Source of the DNA: Flavobacterium sp. N2270
GTDB taxonomy: Bacteria; Bacteroidota; Bacteroidia; Flavobacteriales; Flavobacteriaceae
Length of the DNA: 64,000 bases
NCBI RefSeq assembly: GCF_025947225.1
Contig: NZ_CP110005.1
Coordinates: 1,922,001-1,986,000 of the forward strand
Direction: 5' to 3'
Under the pieces are notes generated by a model, which did no database searches, was not told the DNA's origin, and saw only the letters and a list, made by a program, of their open reading frames with translations. A program made the translations under genes and the position numbers. Position 1 is the first letter of the stretch. Each line of letters opens with the position of its first letter. Shown here in pieces: positions 38,297 through 46,428 of this stretch.

Positions 38297-39601
38297 ATGC
38301 TACAAAAATTACAAAATCATATTAATATCAATTTTCCCCATTTAAAAGGAAAGAAATTACTGTTGGCAACAAGCGGAGGAATTGATAGTATGGTTTTATT
38401 GTCTTTATTTCATAAATTAAAATTGGATATTACTGTTGCACATTGCAACTTTAGTTTGCGTGATACCGAAAGTGATGCCGATGAAGCATTCGTAAAAGCA
38501 ACTTGTGAAGCATTAGAAATTCCTTACTATATTCAAAAATTTGATACAAATCAATACGCATTAGATCATAAACTTTCCATTCAATTAGCGGCTCGAAAAT
38601 TACGTTATGATTGGTTTTCTGAACTTTTAACCGATAAAAAATTAGATTATGTTTTAACGGCTCATCATTTGGATGACGAAATTGAGACGTTTTTAATTAA
38701 TCTAACTCGTGGAACTGGTTTAGAAGGTTTAACCGGAATTCCATTTCAAAATGATAAAATAATTCGTCCTTTGTTACAATTTTCTAGAGAACAAATTGAA
38801 ACTTTTGCGAAAGAAAACCATATCAAATGGAGAGAAGATTCAAGTAATGCTTCTAACAAATATTTGCGAAATAAATTACGACACGATGTTGTTCCTGTTT
38901 TGAAAGAGTTGAATCCAAGTTTCATGCATTCATTTCAAAACACTTTAAATCATTTAAAACAAGCTAATAATTTACTTGCTGAAGTTTCAAATGAAGTCTA
39001 TCAAAAAATAGTCAATTCAAACAATGATGTTATTGAAATTGATTTACCTAAGTTATTAGAATATGAAAATTACAAAGGATATTTGTTTCAATGGTTAAAA
39101 AAATATGATTTTACTTCTTGGGAAGATATTTATAATCTAGTAAATGCTCAATCGGGTAAACAAGTTTTTTCAGAAACACACATTATTTTAAAAGATAGAA
39201 ATAAATTGATTCTTTTTTCAAAAAAAGAGAAGAGCGAAAATCAAGAATATTTCCTTAATAAAAACCAAAAAACTCTTAAAGTTCCCTTAAATATTAAGGT
39301 AAGTAAGGTAGATAACACTTCTAATACATCTAACAATACTATATTTGTAGATGAAGATAAGATTCAGTTTCCTTTAGTTATTAGAAAATGGCATGAAGGT
39401 GATTTCTTTTATCCTTCTCGAATGAAAGGAAAGAAGAAGTTGAGTAAGTATTTTAAAGACGAAAAATATTCGTTAATAGATAAAGAAAAACAATGGTTGC
39501 TTACTTCAAATAATGATATAGTTTGGATAATTGGTAAACGTGACGACGAACGATTTTTAGCAAACGATAAAACGATTAATATTTTAAAGATAGAAATATA
39601 A
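38297..39601 (+). CDS. tilS: tRNA(Ile)-lysidine synthase
   Basis: Modifies C34 of the minor isoleucine tRNA to lysidine; essential in most bacteria. The PP-loop motif LATSGGIDSMVLL is near residue 26, followed by LTAHHLDDEIETFLINLTRGTGLEGL and LRNKLRHDVVPVL. C-terminal domains read through to IGKRDDERF. The ATG at 38297 is chosen over a TTG two codons earlier, which is part of a TACTTTTG box (38286-38293). 434 residues. dsbD follows after one base. Confidence 0.93.
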   Translation: MLQKLQNHININFPHLKGKKLLLATSGGIDSMVLLSLFHKLKLDITVAHCNFSLRDTESDADEAFVKATCEALEIPYYIQKFDTNQYALDHKLSIQLAARKLRYDWFSELLTDKKLDYVLTAHHLDDEIETFLINLTRGTGLEGLTGIPFQNDKIIRPLLQFSREQIETFAKENHIKWREDSSNASNKYLRNKLRHDVVPVLKELNPSFMHSFQNTLNHLKQANNLLAEVSNEVYQKIVNSNNDVIEIDLPKLLEYENYKGYLFQWLKKYDFTSWEDIYNLVNAQSGKQVFSETHIILKDRNKLILFSKKEKSENQEYFLNKNQKTLKVPLNIKVSKVDNTSNTSNNTIFVDEDKIQFPLVIRKWHEGDFFYPSRMKGKKKLSKYFKDEKYSLIDKEKQWLLTSNNDIVWIIGKRDDERFLANDKTINILKIEI

Positions 39602-39602
39602 A

Positions 39603-41648
39603 ATGAAAAAATTAATAGCCCTTTTTGTCCTTTTATTTTCCTTTGTAGGAAATACTCAAATATTAGATCCAGTAAAATGGACTACTAAAGTTGTTCAAAA
39701 ATCAGATACAGAATTTGAGTTGGTTATGGATGCTGTAATTGAACCAGAATGGCACATGTATTCACAATTTACACCAGAAGGAGGTTCTTTACCTATGATT
39801 TTTGAATATAAAAATAAAAAAGGGAATTATGCTCTTGTTGGTAAAACAAATGAAAGTGCATATAAAAAATCGTTTAACGATATATTCGAAGTAGAGGAAT
39901 ATTATTTTGCAAAAAAAGCACAATTTAAACAAATAATTAAGGTAACAAATACTTCTTTAAAGGAAGTAAAAGTGTATGTAGAGTACCAAGTTTGTAAAGA
40001 ACAATGTATTCAACAAGATAAAACGTTTACCTTTAAATTACCAGCAATAAAAGCAACAGAAAAAGTTGAAGAAATTGCAAATGAAGAACCAAATAATGAA
40101 ATTATTTCTTTAGAAACTAGTTCAAATGATACGGTTTTAACAACTACTGAAACTAAAGTTGAAAAAATAGCTAATGCAACTGCTAAAGTAACTTCTACTG
40201 CTGAACCAAAGGAAGAAGAACAAAAAGGACTATGGACTATTTTCTTTTTAGCTTTTTTTGGTGGTTTTGCAGCTTTGTTAACTCCTTGTGTATTTCCAAT
40301 GATTCCAATGACAGTTAGTTTTTTTACTAAACAAAGTAAAACTAAAGCTGAAGGAAAACGTAATGCAATTTTATACGGAATTTCAATTATCTTAATCTAT
40401 GTTTTATTAGGTTCATTAGTAACTGGAATTTTTGGTGCTGATGCTTTAAATGCGTTATCAACTAACGTTTGGTTTAATGTAATATTCTTTGGTCTATTAG
40501 TGTTTTTCGCTACTTCATTCTTAGGAGCATTTGAAATTGTATTACCAAATTCATGGGCCAATAAAGTCGACAAACAAGCTGATAGAGGTGGCCTTGTTGG
40601 AATTTTATTCATGGCTTTAGCCCTGGCAATTGTATCTTTTTCGTGTACTGGACCTATTGTTGGAACGTTATTAGTTGAAGCAGCTTCAAAAGGAGGAATT
40701 GCACCAATTGTTGGAATGGTTGGTTTTTCTTTAGCGTTAGCTTTACCATTTATGTTATTTGCAATGTTCCCAGGTTGGATGAATTCATTACCAAAATCGG
40801 GAGGATGGTTAAATACGGTTAAAGTTTCACTTGGATTTTTAGAGTTAGCTTTGGCTTTTAAATTTTTATCCAATGCAGATTTAGTTGTGCAAGGTCATTA
40901 TTTAGAAAGAGAATTATTCTTAATTATATGGATTGTGATTTTTGGAGCTTGGGCTTTATATTTGTTCGGAAAATTGATGTTACCACACGATAGTCCAATT
41001 ACACATTTATCTGTAGGAAGATTATATATGGCAATTCTAGTTTCTATGTTCACTTTATATTTAATCCCTGGACTTTGGGGAGCACCTTTAAAATTAATTT
41101 CAGGGTTTCCACCACCAATGACTTATAGTGAAAGTCCAAATGGAGTAGGTTATAAGTTTGAAGGAAATGTAGGAGAAATTTCTGCTTTACCAGAACACGC
41201 ACACAAAGGACCACACGGAATTGTTGCTTTTCATGATTACGAAAAAGGTTTAGCTTACGCGAAAGAAATTGGAAAACCAATATTATTAGACTTTACAGGA
41301 TATGCTTGTGTAAACTGTAGAAAAATGGAAGATTTTGTTTGGTCAACATCAGAAATTTTACCCATGTTGAAAGAAGAGTTTGTTTTAATTTCATTATATG
41401 TTGACTCAAAAGAAGAATTACCAAAAGCAGAGCAATATGTTTCTCCAGCAACAGGAAAAGAAATTGTAACTGTTGGAAATAAATGGAGCGATTATCAAAT
41501 TACACGTTACAAAAATAATGCACAACCTTATTATATTATTCTAGATGATGAAGGAAAAGATTTAACAAAACAAGTGGGTTATACACCAGATGTTGAAGAA
41601 TATAAAGCTTGGTTAAATGAAGGTTTAGCAGCTTTTAAAAAGAAATAA
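39603..41648 (+). CDS. dsbD: Thiol:disulfide interchange protein DsbD
   Basis: Carries electrons from cytoplasmic thioredoxin across the inner membrane to periplasmic thiol proteins. The 681 residues follow the DsbD order: signal peptide (ends VGNTQ), N-terminal periplasmic domain with VEYQVCKEQCIQQDKTF, a low-complexity linker, an eight-helix core with LTPCVFPMIPMTV and FSCTGPIVG, and a C-terminal thioredoxin domain with active site Cys569-Val-Asn-Cys572 in YACVNCRKM. It overlaps no neighbour and is last in the pabB-tilS-dsbD set. Confidence 0.93.
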   Translation: MKKLIALFVLLFSFVGNTQILDPVKWTTKVVQKSDTEFELVMDAVIEPEWHMYSQFTPEGGSLPMIFEYKNKKGNYALVGKTNESAYKKSFNDIFEVEEYYFAKKAQFKQIIKVTNTSLKEVKVYVEYQVCKEQCIQQDKTFTFKLPAIKATEKVEEIANEEPNNEIISLETSSNDTVLTTTETKVEKIANATAKVTSTAEPKEEEQKGLWTIFFLAFFGGFAALLTPCVFPMIPMTVSFFTKQSKTKAEGKRNAILYGISIILIYVLLGSLVTGIFGADALNALSTNVWFNVIFFGLLVFFATSFLGAFEIVLPNSWANKVDKQADRGGLVGILFMALALAIVSFSCTGPIVGTLLVEAASKGGIAPIVGMVGFSLALALPFMLFAMFPGWMNSLPKSGGWLNTVKVSLGFLELALAFKFLSNADLVVQGHYLERELFLIIWIVIFGAWALYLFGKLMLPHDSPITHLSVGRLYMAILVSMFTLYLIPGLWGAPLKLISGFPPPMTYSESPNGVGYKFEGNVGEISALPEHAHKGPHGIVAFHDYEKGLAYAKEIGKPILLDFTGYACVNCRKMEDFVWSTSEILPMLKEEFVLISLYVDSKEELPKAEQYVSPATGKEIVTVGNKWSDYQITRYKNNAQPYYIILDDEGKDLTKQVGYTPDVEEYKAWLNEGLAAFKKK

Positions 41649-41660
41649 TATTTATAAATA

Positions 41661-41697
41661 AAAATCCCAATCATTAATTTGATTGGGATTTTTTTTA
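41661..41697. terminator. Terminator after dsbD
   Basis: Stem AAAATCCCAATCA/TGATTGGGATTTT with a 6-base loop and a T8 tail. It reaches the last codon of the convergent HTH gene and may serve both strands. Confidence 0.85.
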
Positions 41698-41895
41698 ATC
41701 TGTTTCTTCTAAAGAAAATATTTCTTCAACTGGTTTTTCAAAATATCGTGCTAATTTTAAAGCTAATAGAGTAGAAGGAACATATTTTCCTTTTTCCATA
41801 GCGTTTATGGTTTGTCTGCTGACTTCTATTTGTTTAGCCAATTCTTCTTGTGAAATATTTTTGATGGCTCGTAATACTTTTAAATTATTCGTCAT
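41695..41895 (-). CDS. Small XRE-family HTH regulator
   Basis: A 66-residue protein that is essentially one Cro/C1-type helix-turn-helix domain: [40 protein letters not shown], and [16 protein letters not shown]. It overlaps the upstream membrane-protein gene by 11 bases, so both are translated from one mRNA. This pairing of a tiny XRE regulator with a small membrane protein is widespread in bacteria; the regulator normally binds its own promoter. Confidence 0.88.
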   Translation of the reverse strand: MTNNLKVLRAIKNISQEELAKQIEVSRQTINAMEKGKYVPSTLLALKLARYFEKPVEEIFSLEETD

Positions 41896-42364
41896 CTTGA
41901 TTGGTTTTATTTAGTTTATAAATTTTGTATTGAAATCGAATGATGAAGAATATTAATAACGTAAACATATTATAAAATAACACATTCAAATAGGGCATTC
42001 CGTATATAAATAATGTAAAAAATAGTATTAAACCATAATTAAAATAGGTTGCCCAAACTAAACTTTCATATCTAATTTTCGATATCATTTCATCTTCCTC
42101 TTTAAGTTTAGAGAATCCAATAAAAATTGCACCTAGAATCATTCCAAAAGTTAACAATTCATCTGAAATGCTATTGGTAATTATAGTAAAGAAACCTGGA
42201 ACTTCACCAATTGTTTCCTGATAAATTGCAAAAACTTTTATTGTTAAATAATCATCTAATGATAAATTAAAAACAGAACTTGAAATTATTAAAATTAGAC
42301 TTGGAACAAATAAAATCCAACCGAAAGTTTTAAACTTGTTTGGAAAAAGAAAATGTGTTTTCAT
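41885..42364 (-). CDS. Four-helix membrane protein paired with HTH regulator
   Basis: A 159-residue inner-membrane protein with four hydrophobic segments (around 14-35, 50-75 with a short amphipathic part, 98-120 and 125-145). The ATG at 42364 is used: a longer frame begins at a TTG inside the -7 box of the promoter. Motifs such as [27 protein letters not shown] recur in the family of membrane proteins encoded before XRE genes. The charged loop ends [12 protein letters not shown]. Function not known; it may modulate the regulator. Confidence 0.72.
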   Translation of the reverse strand: MKTHFLFPNKFKTFGWILFVPSLILIISSSVFNLSLDDYLTIKVFAIYQETIGEVPGFFTIITNSISDELLTFGMILGAIFIGFSKLKEEDEMISKIRYESLVWATYFNYGLILFFTLFIYGMPYLNVLFYNMFTLLIFFIIRFQYKIYKLNKTNQDDE

Positions 42365-42388
42365 AAAAATGGTTTTAAATTTATTTTT

Positions 42389-42420
42389 CAAATGTAAAGT
42401 TTATTTTACATATTGACAAA
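42389..42420 (-). promoter_or_regulatory. Promoter of the membrane-protein/XRE operon with overlapping dyad
   Basis: On the minus strand TTTG (42417-42420), 20 bases, TACATTTG (42389-42396). The inverted repeat ATGTAAA-N6-TTTACAT (42392-42411) covers the -7 box and spacer and is a good candidate for the binding site of the XRE protein encoded by the operon. Confidence 0.65.
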
Positions 42421-42484
42421 TAAATTTAACAAAAAGTAAATTAAAATTGTCTTTATTCTGTTTACTAAGTCTTTAAAAAAGCTT

Positions 42485-42518
42485 TTTGGTTTATTAGTTA
42501 TTATGAAAATTACTTGTG
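42485..42518 (+). promoter_or_regulatory. Candidate promoter of the small RNA
   Basis: TTTG (42485-42488), 22 bases, TACTTGTG (42511-42518; 7 of 8 matches). Predicted start near 42524, exactly at the beginning of the structured RNA. Confidence 0.45.
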
Positions 42519-42523
42519 AATTA

Positions 42524-42633
42524 TAGCCCTGATTGCAACGGCATCCTTTTTTGTTTTCTTTTAAAACAAAAAAGATATAGTAGAAAGCAGGAGAGTTTTT
42601 GATGTGAAAACAACTGTTATGCCTCTAAAATAA
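42524..42633 (+). ncRNA. Structured non-coding RNA, Flavo-1-like
   Basis: An RNA of about 110 bases between the membrane-protein operon and the racemase operon. AGCCCTGATTGCAACGG opens it; CCTG (42528-42531) can pair with CAGG (42588-42591). Inside is a perfect 12-bp hairpin (42546-42557 with 42563-42574), then GATATAGTAGAAAGCAGG. The pattern of a conserved CCCTGATTG..GGCATCC block, a variable long hairpin and a GATAT..CAGG block is what I remember of the Flavo-1 RNA motif of flavobacteria, whose function is unknown. The promoter just upstream supports the plus strand. Confidence 0.62.
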
Positions 42634-42639
42634 AAAATA

Positions 42640-43713
42640 TTATTCCACTCTTTTTTCAATATAATCTGAATTTAATAGATACAAAGCTCCCATATACTGA
42701 AGGTCGAACGAAACTAAATCACCCACTTGATATTTCTTTTCAGAATTACTAATATCAATTACGGTCATGTCTGAACTAGAATCAATAATTGTAATTGAAT
42801 TATCCGTTGGTGTTAAATATTGAGGTTGCATATCTAATAAACCAAAATCTAAAATGGCCCTTAATGATGTTTCACTTAAATCGGTATTTTTATCAATTTC
42901 ATAAGTATGACCCGCTACATTTTCACCTAATTCACCTGTAGGATTGTTTGGTTTTTCAGTTATTTCTATAATTTCAGCATATAATTTAAACACATCATTA
43001 TGCATTCCTTCAATCGTTTCACCTGTAAATAAATCTTTGGCAAAAAATAAAGCTTCACCTATTCTAAAATGATTTACTGCTAATGGGCGAGCATTTTTTA
43101 ACATTAAAGGAATGGCAACTGAAGTTCCTCCTGAAACCCATGGTATTTTTACATTGAATTTTGCTTCAATTAATTGTTTGTATAAACTTAATTGAATTAG
43201 TTTATCTTGAGTTGGCATTACACCGCTTAAACAGTTTAAGTTGGTTCCAATTCCTCTTATTTCAATATTTGGTAAACTAAAAACTTGTTCATAAAAATTA
43301 AGTAATTCTTCACCTAAAACACCTTCACGTAAATCGCCCATTTCTATCATAATAATGATTCCGTGAGTTTTATTTTGAAGTTTTGCTTCTTCTGAAAGCA
43401 TTTGAATCGTATAAATTTCTGTATTAAAACTTACATCGGCATATTGTACAATTTTTGAAATATTTCTTTTAGAAGGTGGTTTTATATATACTGTTTTAAT
43501 ATTCGGATTTAGTTTTTTTATCTTTTTCAGATTACTAATTCTCGAATCGTGCATTTCAGTTACTCCTAATTCTATGATTTCTTTTAGGTAAATCGTATTC
43601 CCACACAATAATTTTGTAACAACTCCCCATTCAATATTTCGTTCTTTAAAGAGCGTATCAAGAAAAGTGTAGTTCTCTTTTAATTTTTGTCGGTATAATT
43701 TTAAAAATGCCAT
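42640..43713 (-). CDS. Alanine/ornithine-racemase-family PLP enzyme
   Basis: A 357-residue fold-type III PLP enzyme. The PLP lysine is probably Lys34 in GVVTKLLCGN; RGIGTNLNCLSG and WVSGGTSVAIP bind the phosphate; NHFRIGEALFF is the arginine block. This branch contains ornithine racemase of Clostridium; the exact amino acid is not predictable. It shares one base with the stop of alr, so translation is coupled. It is the last gene of the operon and distinct from the adjacent canonical alanine racemase, which raises the question why two racemases are made together. Confidence 0.82.
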   Translation of the reverse strand: MAFLKLYRQKLKENYTFLDTLFKERNIEWGVVTKLLCGNTIYLKEIIELGVTEMHDSRISNLKKIKKLNPNIKTVYIKPPSKRNISKIVQYADVSFNTEIYTIQMLSEEAKLQNKTHGIIIMIEMGDLREGVLGEELLNFYEQVFSLPNIEIRGIGTNLNCLSGVMPTQDKLIQLSLYKQLIEAKFNVKIPWVSGGTSVAIPLMLKNARPLAVNHFRIGEALFFAKDLFTGETIEGMHNDVFKLYAEIIEITEKPNNPTGELGENVAGHTYEIDKNTDLSETSLRAILDFGLLDMQPQYLTPTDNSITIIDSSSDMTVIDISNSEKKYQVGDLVSFDLQYMGALYLLNSDYIEKRVE

Positions 43714-44864
43714 TATTTTATAATTTTTCGTGGAATAGTTTTCGAAATTCGAGTTAATAATTCATAGTTGAGCATATTACTTAAATCACTAAACGATGCT
43801 ACTGATAAAGATAAGCTTTCTTGGTTTCCTATTAACACAACTTCATCTCCTTTTTTTACATTATCAATTTCTGTAACATCAATTGTTAGCATATTCATAT
43901 TAATAGTTCCAATAACTCCACAACGTTTTCCGTTGATTAAAACTCTTCCTTGGTTGCTTAAAGAACGACTATATCCGTGTGAATATCCAAGAGGAATCGT
44001 AGCAATTTTCATATTATCTTTAGCCATATAACTGGTTCCGTAACCAATAAATTCCCCAGATTTTACTCGCTTAACACTCATTATTTCACTTTTCCAACTG
44101 ATAACGCGCTGTAGAGGATCTATTTTCTTTTTTTTAGAATTTAAATAGCTGACTAAGACTTCTGTACTTGGCCAAAAACCATATTGAATGATTCCGATTC
44201 TAACTAAATCCATTCTAGTTTCTGGAAACATCATCGAAGCCGCAGAACACGCAGAATGCTTAATTTCGGGCTTAATTCCTAAAGATTTAAATATTTCTTC
44301 TGCTTTGTTAAATATTTCTATTTGTTTGGTAACTCTATAATAATTGGCAATACTTTCTGCTCCAGCATAATGCGTGCAAAGCCCCTTAAAATGTAAATAT
44401 TCTTTTTCTTTAATTAAATATTGAGCCACTTTTGAAATGTTTTTTAAATCAAATCCAGTTCTATTCATACCAGTTTCAACCTCAATATGAATAATTGCTT
44501 TTTTCTTTAATTTTTTAGCAATTTTTGTAGCTTTTGCTAATCGATAACGTTCAAAAACAAAAAACTCAATTTGGTTTTCTATTACCCAATCTAAATCATC
44601 ATCGGCAACAAAACCCATAATTAAAATGGTAACTTTTTTTTCTAAAGTATCAAATATAATTTTAGCTTCTTCCACATCAAAAACAGAAAAATGCGTAATT
44701 CCATTAGAATAAGCCATTTCGGCAAATTCTTTTAATCCATGGCCGTATGCATTTCCTTTTACAACAGAAGATAAAATGACTTTTTTGCCAAAAGTCTTTC
44801 TTAGGAAGTCAATGTTTTCTTTGTGAGCTGACGGATTAATTTCTATAACCGAATTTTTATGCAT
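43713..44864 (-). CDS. alr: Alanine racemase
   Basis: Interconverts L- and D-alanine, the latter for peptidoglycan. The ATG at 44864 is preferred: a longer frame reaches into the amidohydrolase gene. The 383-residue protein has the PLP lysine Lys36 in VVKGNAYGHG, MNRTGFD, RIGIIQYGFWPS, and the catalytic tyrosine region GEFIGYGTSY with IATIPLGYSHGYSR. A final ELLTRISKTIPRK matches the family (usually ELLxRI). It overlaps the amidohydrolase gene by eight bases. Flavobacteria often have a separate murF-alr type racemase, so this one may be catabolic. Confidence 0.9.
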   Translation of the reverse strand: MHKNSVIEINPSAHKENIDFLRKTFGKKVILSSVVKGNAYGHGLKEFAEMAYSNGITHFSVFDVEEAKIIFDTLEKKVTILIMGFVADDDLDWVIENQIEFFVFERYRLAKATKIAKKLKKKAIIHIEVETGMNRTGFDLKNISKVAQYLIKEKEYLHFKGLCTHYAGAESIANYYRVTKQIEIFNKAEEIFKSLGIKPEIKHSACSAASMMFPETRMDLVRIGIIQYGFWPSTEVLVSYLNSKKKKIDPLQRVISWKSEIMSVKRVKSGEFIGYGTSYMAKDNMKIATIPLGYSHGYSRSLSNQGRVLINGKRCGVIGTINMNMLTIDVTEIDNVKKGDEVVLIGNQESLSLSVASFSDLSNMLNYELLTRISKTIPRKIIK

Positions 44865-45987
44865 GTAAAATTTCTTTTGTAATTTGATAAAATAGAGTAG
44901 AACCTGTTTTAATAATTTCATCTGGAAAATCATAATCAGGATTGTGTAATGAAGGTGTGTTTTCTCCAGAACCTAATCCTAACATAGCTCCTTTAAAATT
45001 TTGAGTAAATAACCCAAAATCTTCACCAAAAGTAAAAGGAAGCTCTTTTTCTAGAATATTCAAATTAAGATTTGAAGCCGATTTTCTAATGAAATTTACA
45101 GCTTCACTATTATTTTCATTCGCTTGAAAGCTTTCTGTCCAATTGATTTTTGTTCTCAAATTAAATTTAGTGGCAATTTTGTTTACATTTTCTTCCAAAT
45201 TTGATTCTATAATTCTCATTTGAGCATTACTATTGCTTCTAACTGTAAAATGAACTTCACCATAACCAGCAGAAACACCATAAGCTTTTTCGCCCATATT
45301 AATATGAATAGGAGTGATGAGACAATACTTTTTAGAAGAAACGTCAGTATTGATTTTGGAATTAAAAACCTGAATAATTTCGGCTATAGCCAATGAAGGA
45401 TTAATTCCGTTTTCAGGTTCACCTGCGTGAGAAGTTTTTCCGTTTAAATGAATAATCATACTGTTAACAGCACAAGTAAACGTGTTTTCTTTTACAATTA
45501 TTTGATGTTTCTTAAATCCAGGGAGATTGTGTAAAGCAAACGCAAAATCAGGTTTTATAGCATCAAAATTGGAGTCATTTAAAACTCTTTTGGCACCATT
45601 TCCGTCTTCTTCTGCAGGTTGAAACAAAAGCATTACTGTTCCTTTTTCTAAAGGATTTTCATGCAATGTTTTTGCCATTCCACACAAAATAGCCATATGA
45701 CCATCATGACCACATTTATGAGAAATTCCTTCGTAAATTGACTTATAATCAAACTCATTGATTTCTTGAATAGGTAAAGCATCTAATTCACATCGAAATA
45801 AGATTGTTTTTCCGTCTTTTTTTCCTTTGTAAATAGCCAAAATACCATTTCCGCCAAGATTAGTAGTCACTTGATTGGGTTTGTATTTCGCAAGAAAATC
45901 TAAAATTCTTTGAGCAGTTTTAAATTCATTTCCCGAAACTTCAGGATGTTTATGTAATTCTTGTCTTAATTGAATAAGTTCTTCCAA
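44857..45987 (-). CDS. M20-family amidohydrolase (N-acyl-amino-acid hydrolase type)
   Basis: A 376-residue zinc or manganese peptidase-family enzyme of the hippurate/IAA-amino-acid hydrolase group. Metal ligands are in CGHDGHMAIL near 100 and QPAEEDGNGAKRVL near 135; a dimerisation domain lies between about 180 and 290, with GKTSHAGEPENGINP. Substrates in the family are N-acyl amino acids (acetyl, benzoyl, indole-acetyl). It is cytoplasmic. Placement after a symporter and a GNAT gene and before two racemases suggests release of an amino acid that is then racemised. Confidence 0.85.
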   Translation of the reverse strand: MEELIQLRQELHKHPEVSGNEFKTAQRILDFLAKYKPNQVTTNLGGNGILAIYKGKKDGKTILFRCELDALPIQEINEFDYKSIYEGISHKCGHDGHMAILCGMAKTLHENPLEKGTVMLLFQPAEEDGNGAKRVLNDSNFDAIKPDFAFALHNLPGFKKHQIIVKENTFTCAVNSMIIHLNGKTSHAGEPENGINPSLAIAEIIQVFNSKINTDVSSKKYCLITPIHINMGEKAYGVSAGYGEVHFTVRSNSNAQMRIIESNLEENVNKIATKFNLRTKINWTESFQANENNSEAVNFIRKSASNLNLNILEKELPFTFGEDFGLFTQNFKGAMLGLGSGENTPSLHNPDYDFPDEIIKTGSTLFYQITKEILHA

Positions 45988-45993
45988 AATATT

Positions 45994-46428
45994 TTATTTC
46001 GTTAAACGCATTTCCAAATATTTATTGGTAAAACCTAAACTTTCATACAAACCTTTAGCAGGATTATTTGGCTCTACGTGTAAAGCAATATTTCCTTTGG
46101 CAGTATCAATTGCTTTTTGCATTAATTTTTTACCAAAACCTTTTCCACGTTGACTATTATCTACTGCAATGTAAACTAAAATATTTTCTGGAATAAAGTC
46201 TTTCATTCCAGTGTTGTTTAAAATTACTACACCCACAATTTTTTCATTATCTAAACCAACGATTATATTTCCTCCTTTAGCAGGATTCATAGCATAATCA
46301 ATGCATTTTAAAATATCTTCTACTTTATCTCCATATTCTTCCAAGTGTGTGAATAGAAAATTTGCAATAGTTTGATGTGAATATGTTTTGTCTTCTCCAG
46401 TAGCTGGATTAATGATTTTGAATTCCAT
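45994..46428 (-). CDS. GNAT-family N-acetyltransferase
   Basis: A 144-residue acetyltransferase. VYIAVDNSQRGKGFGKKLMQKAID near 85-108 is the acetyl-CoA pyrophosphate loop (QxxGxG/A), and EPNNPAKGLYESLGFTNKYLEMRL the C-terminal half. It starts 20 bases inside the symporter gene and is followed after six bases by the amidohydrolase gene. Acetyl donor is acetyl-CoA; the acceptor is probably an amino acid or amine, given the operon. Confidence 0.85.
   Translation of the reverse strand: MEFKIINPATGEDKTYSHQTIANFLFTHLEEYGDKVEDILKCIDYAMNPAKGGNIIVGLDNEKIVGVVILNNTGMKDFIPENILVYIAVDNSQRGKGFGKKLMQKAIDTAKGNIALHVEPNNPAKGLYESLGFTNKYLEMRLTK

Noticed and set aside
40397..40873. 158-codon minus-strand frame within dsbD
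   Set aside because: It lies wholly antisense to the transmembrane core of DsbD; composition reflects the reverse complement of hydrophobic codons.
43768..44031. 87-codon plus-strand frame within alr
   Set aside because: It is antisense to the clear alanine-racemase frame and has no supporting signals.
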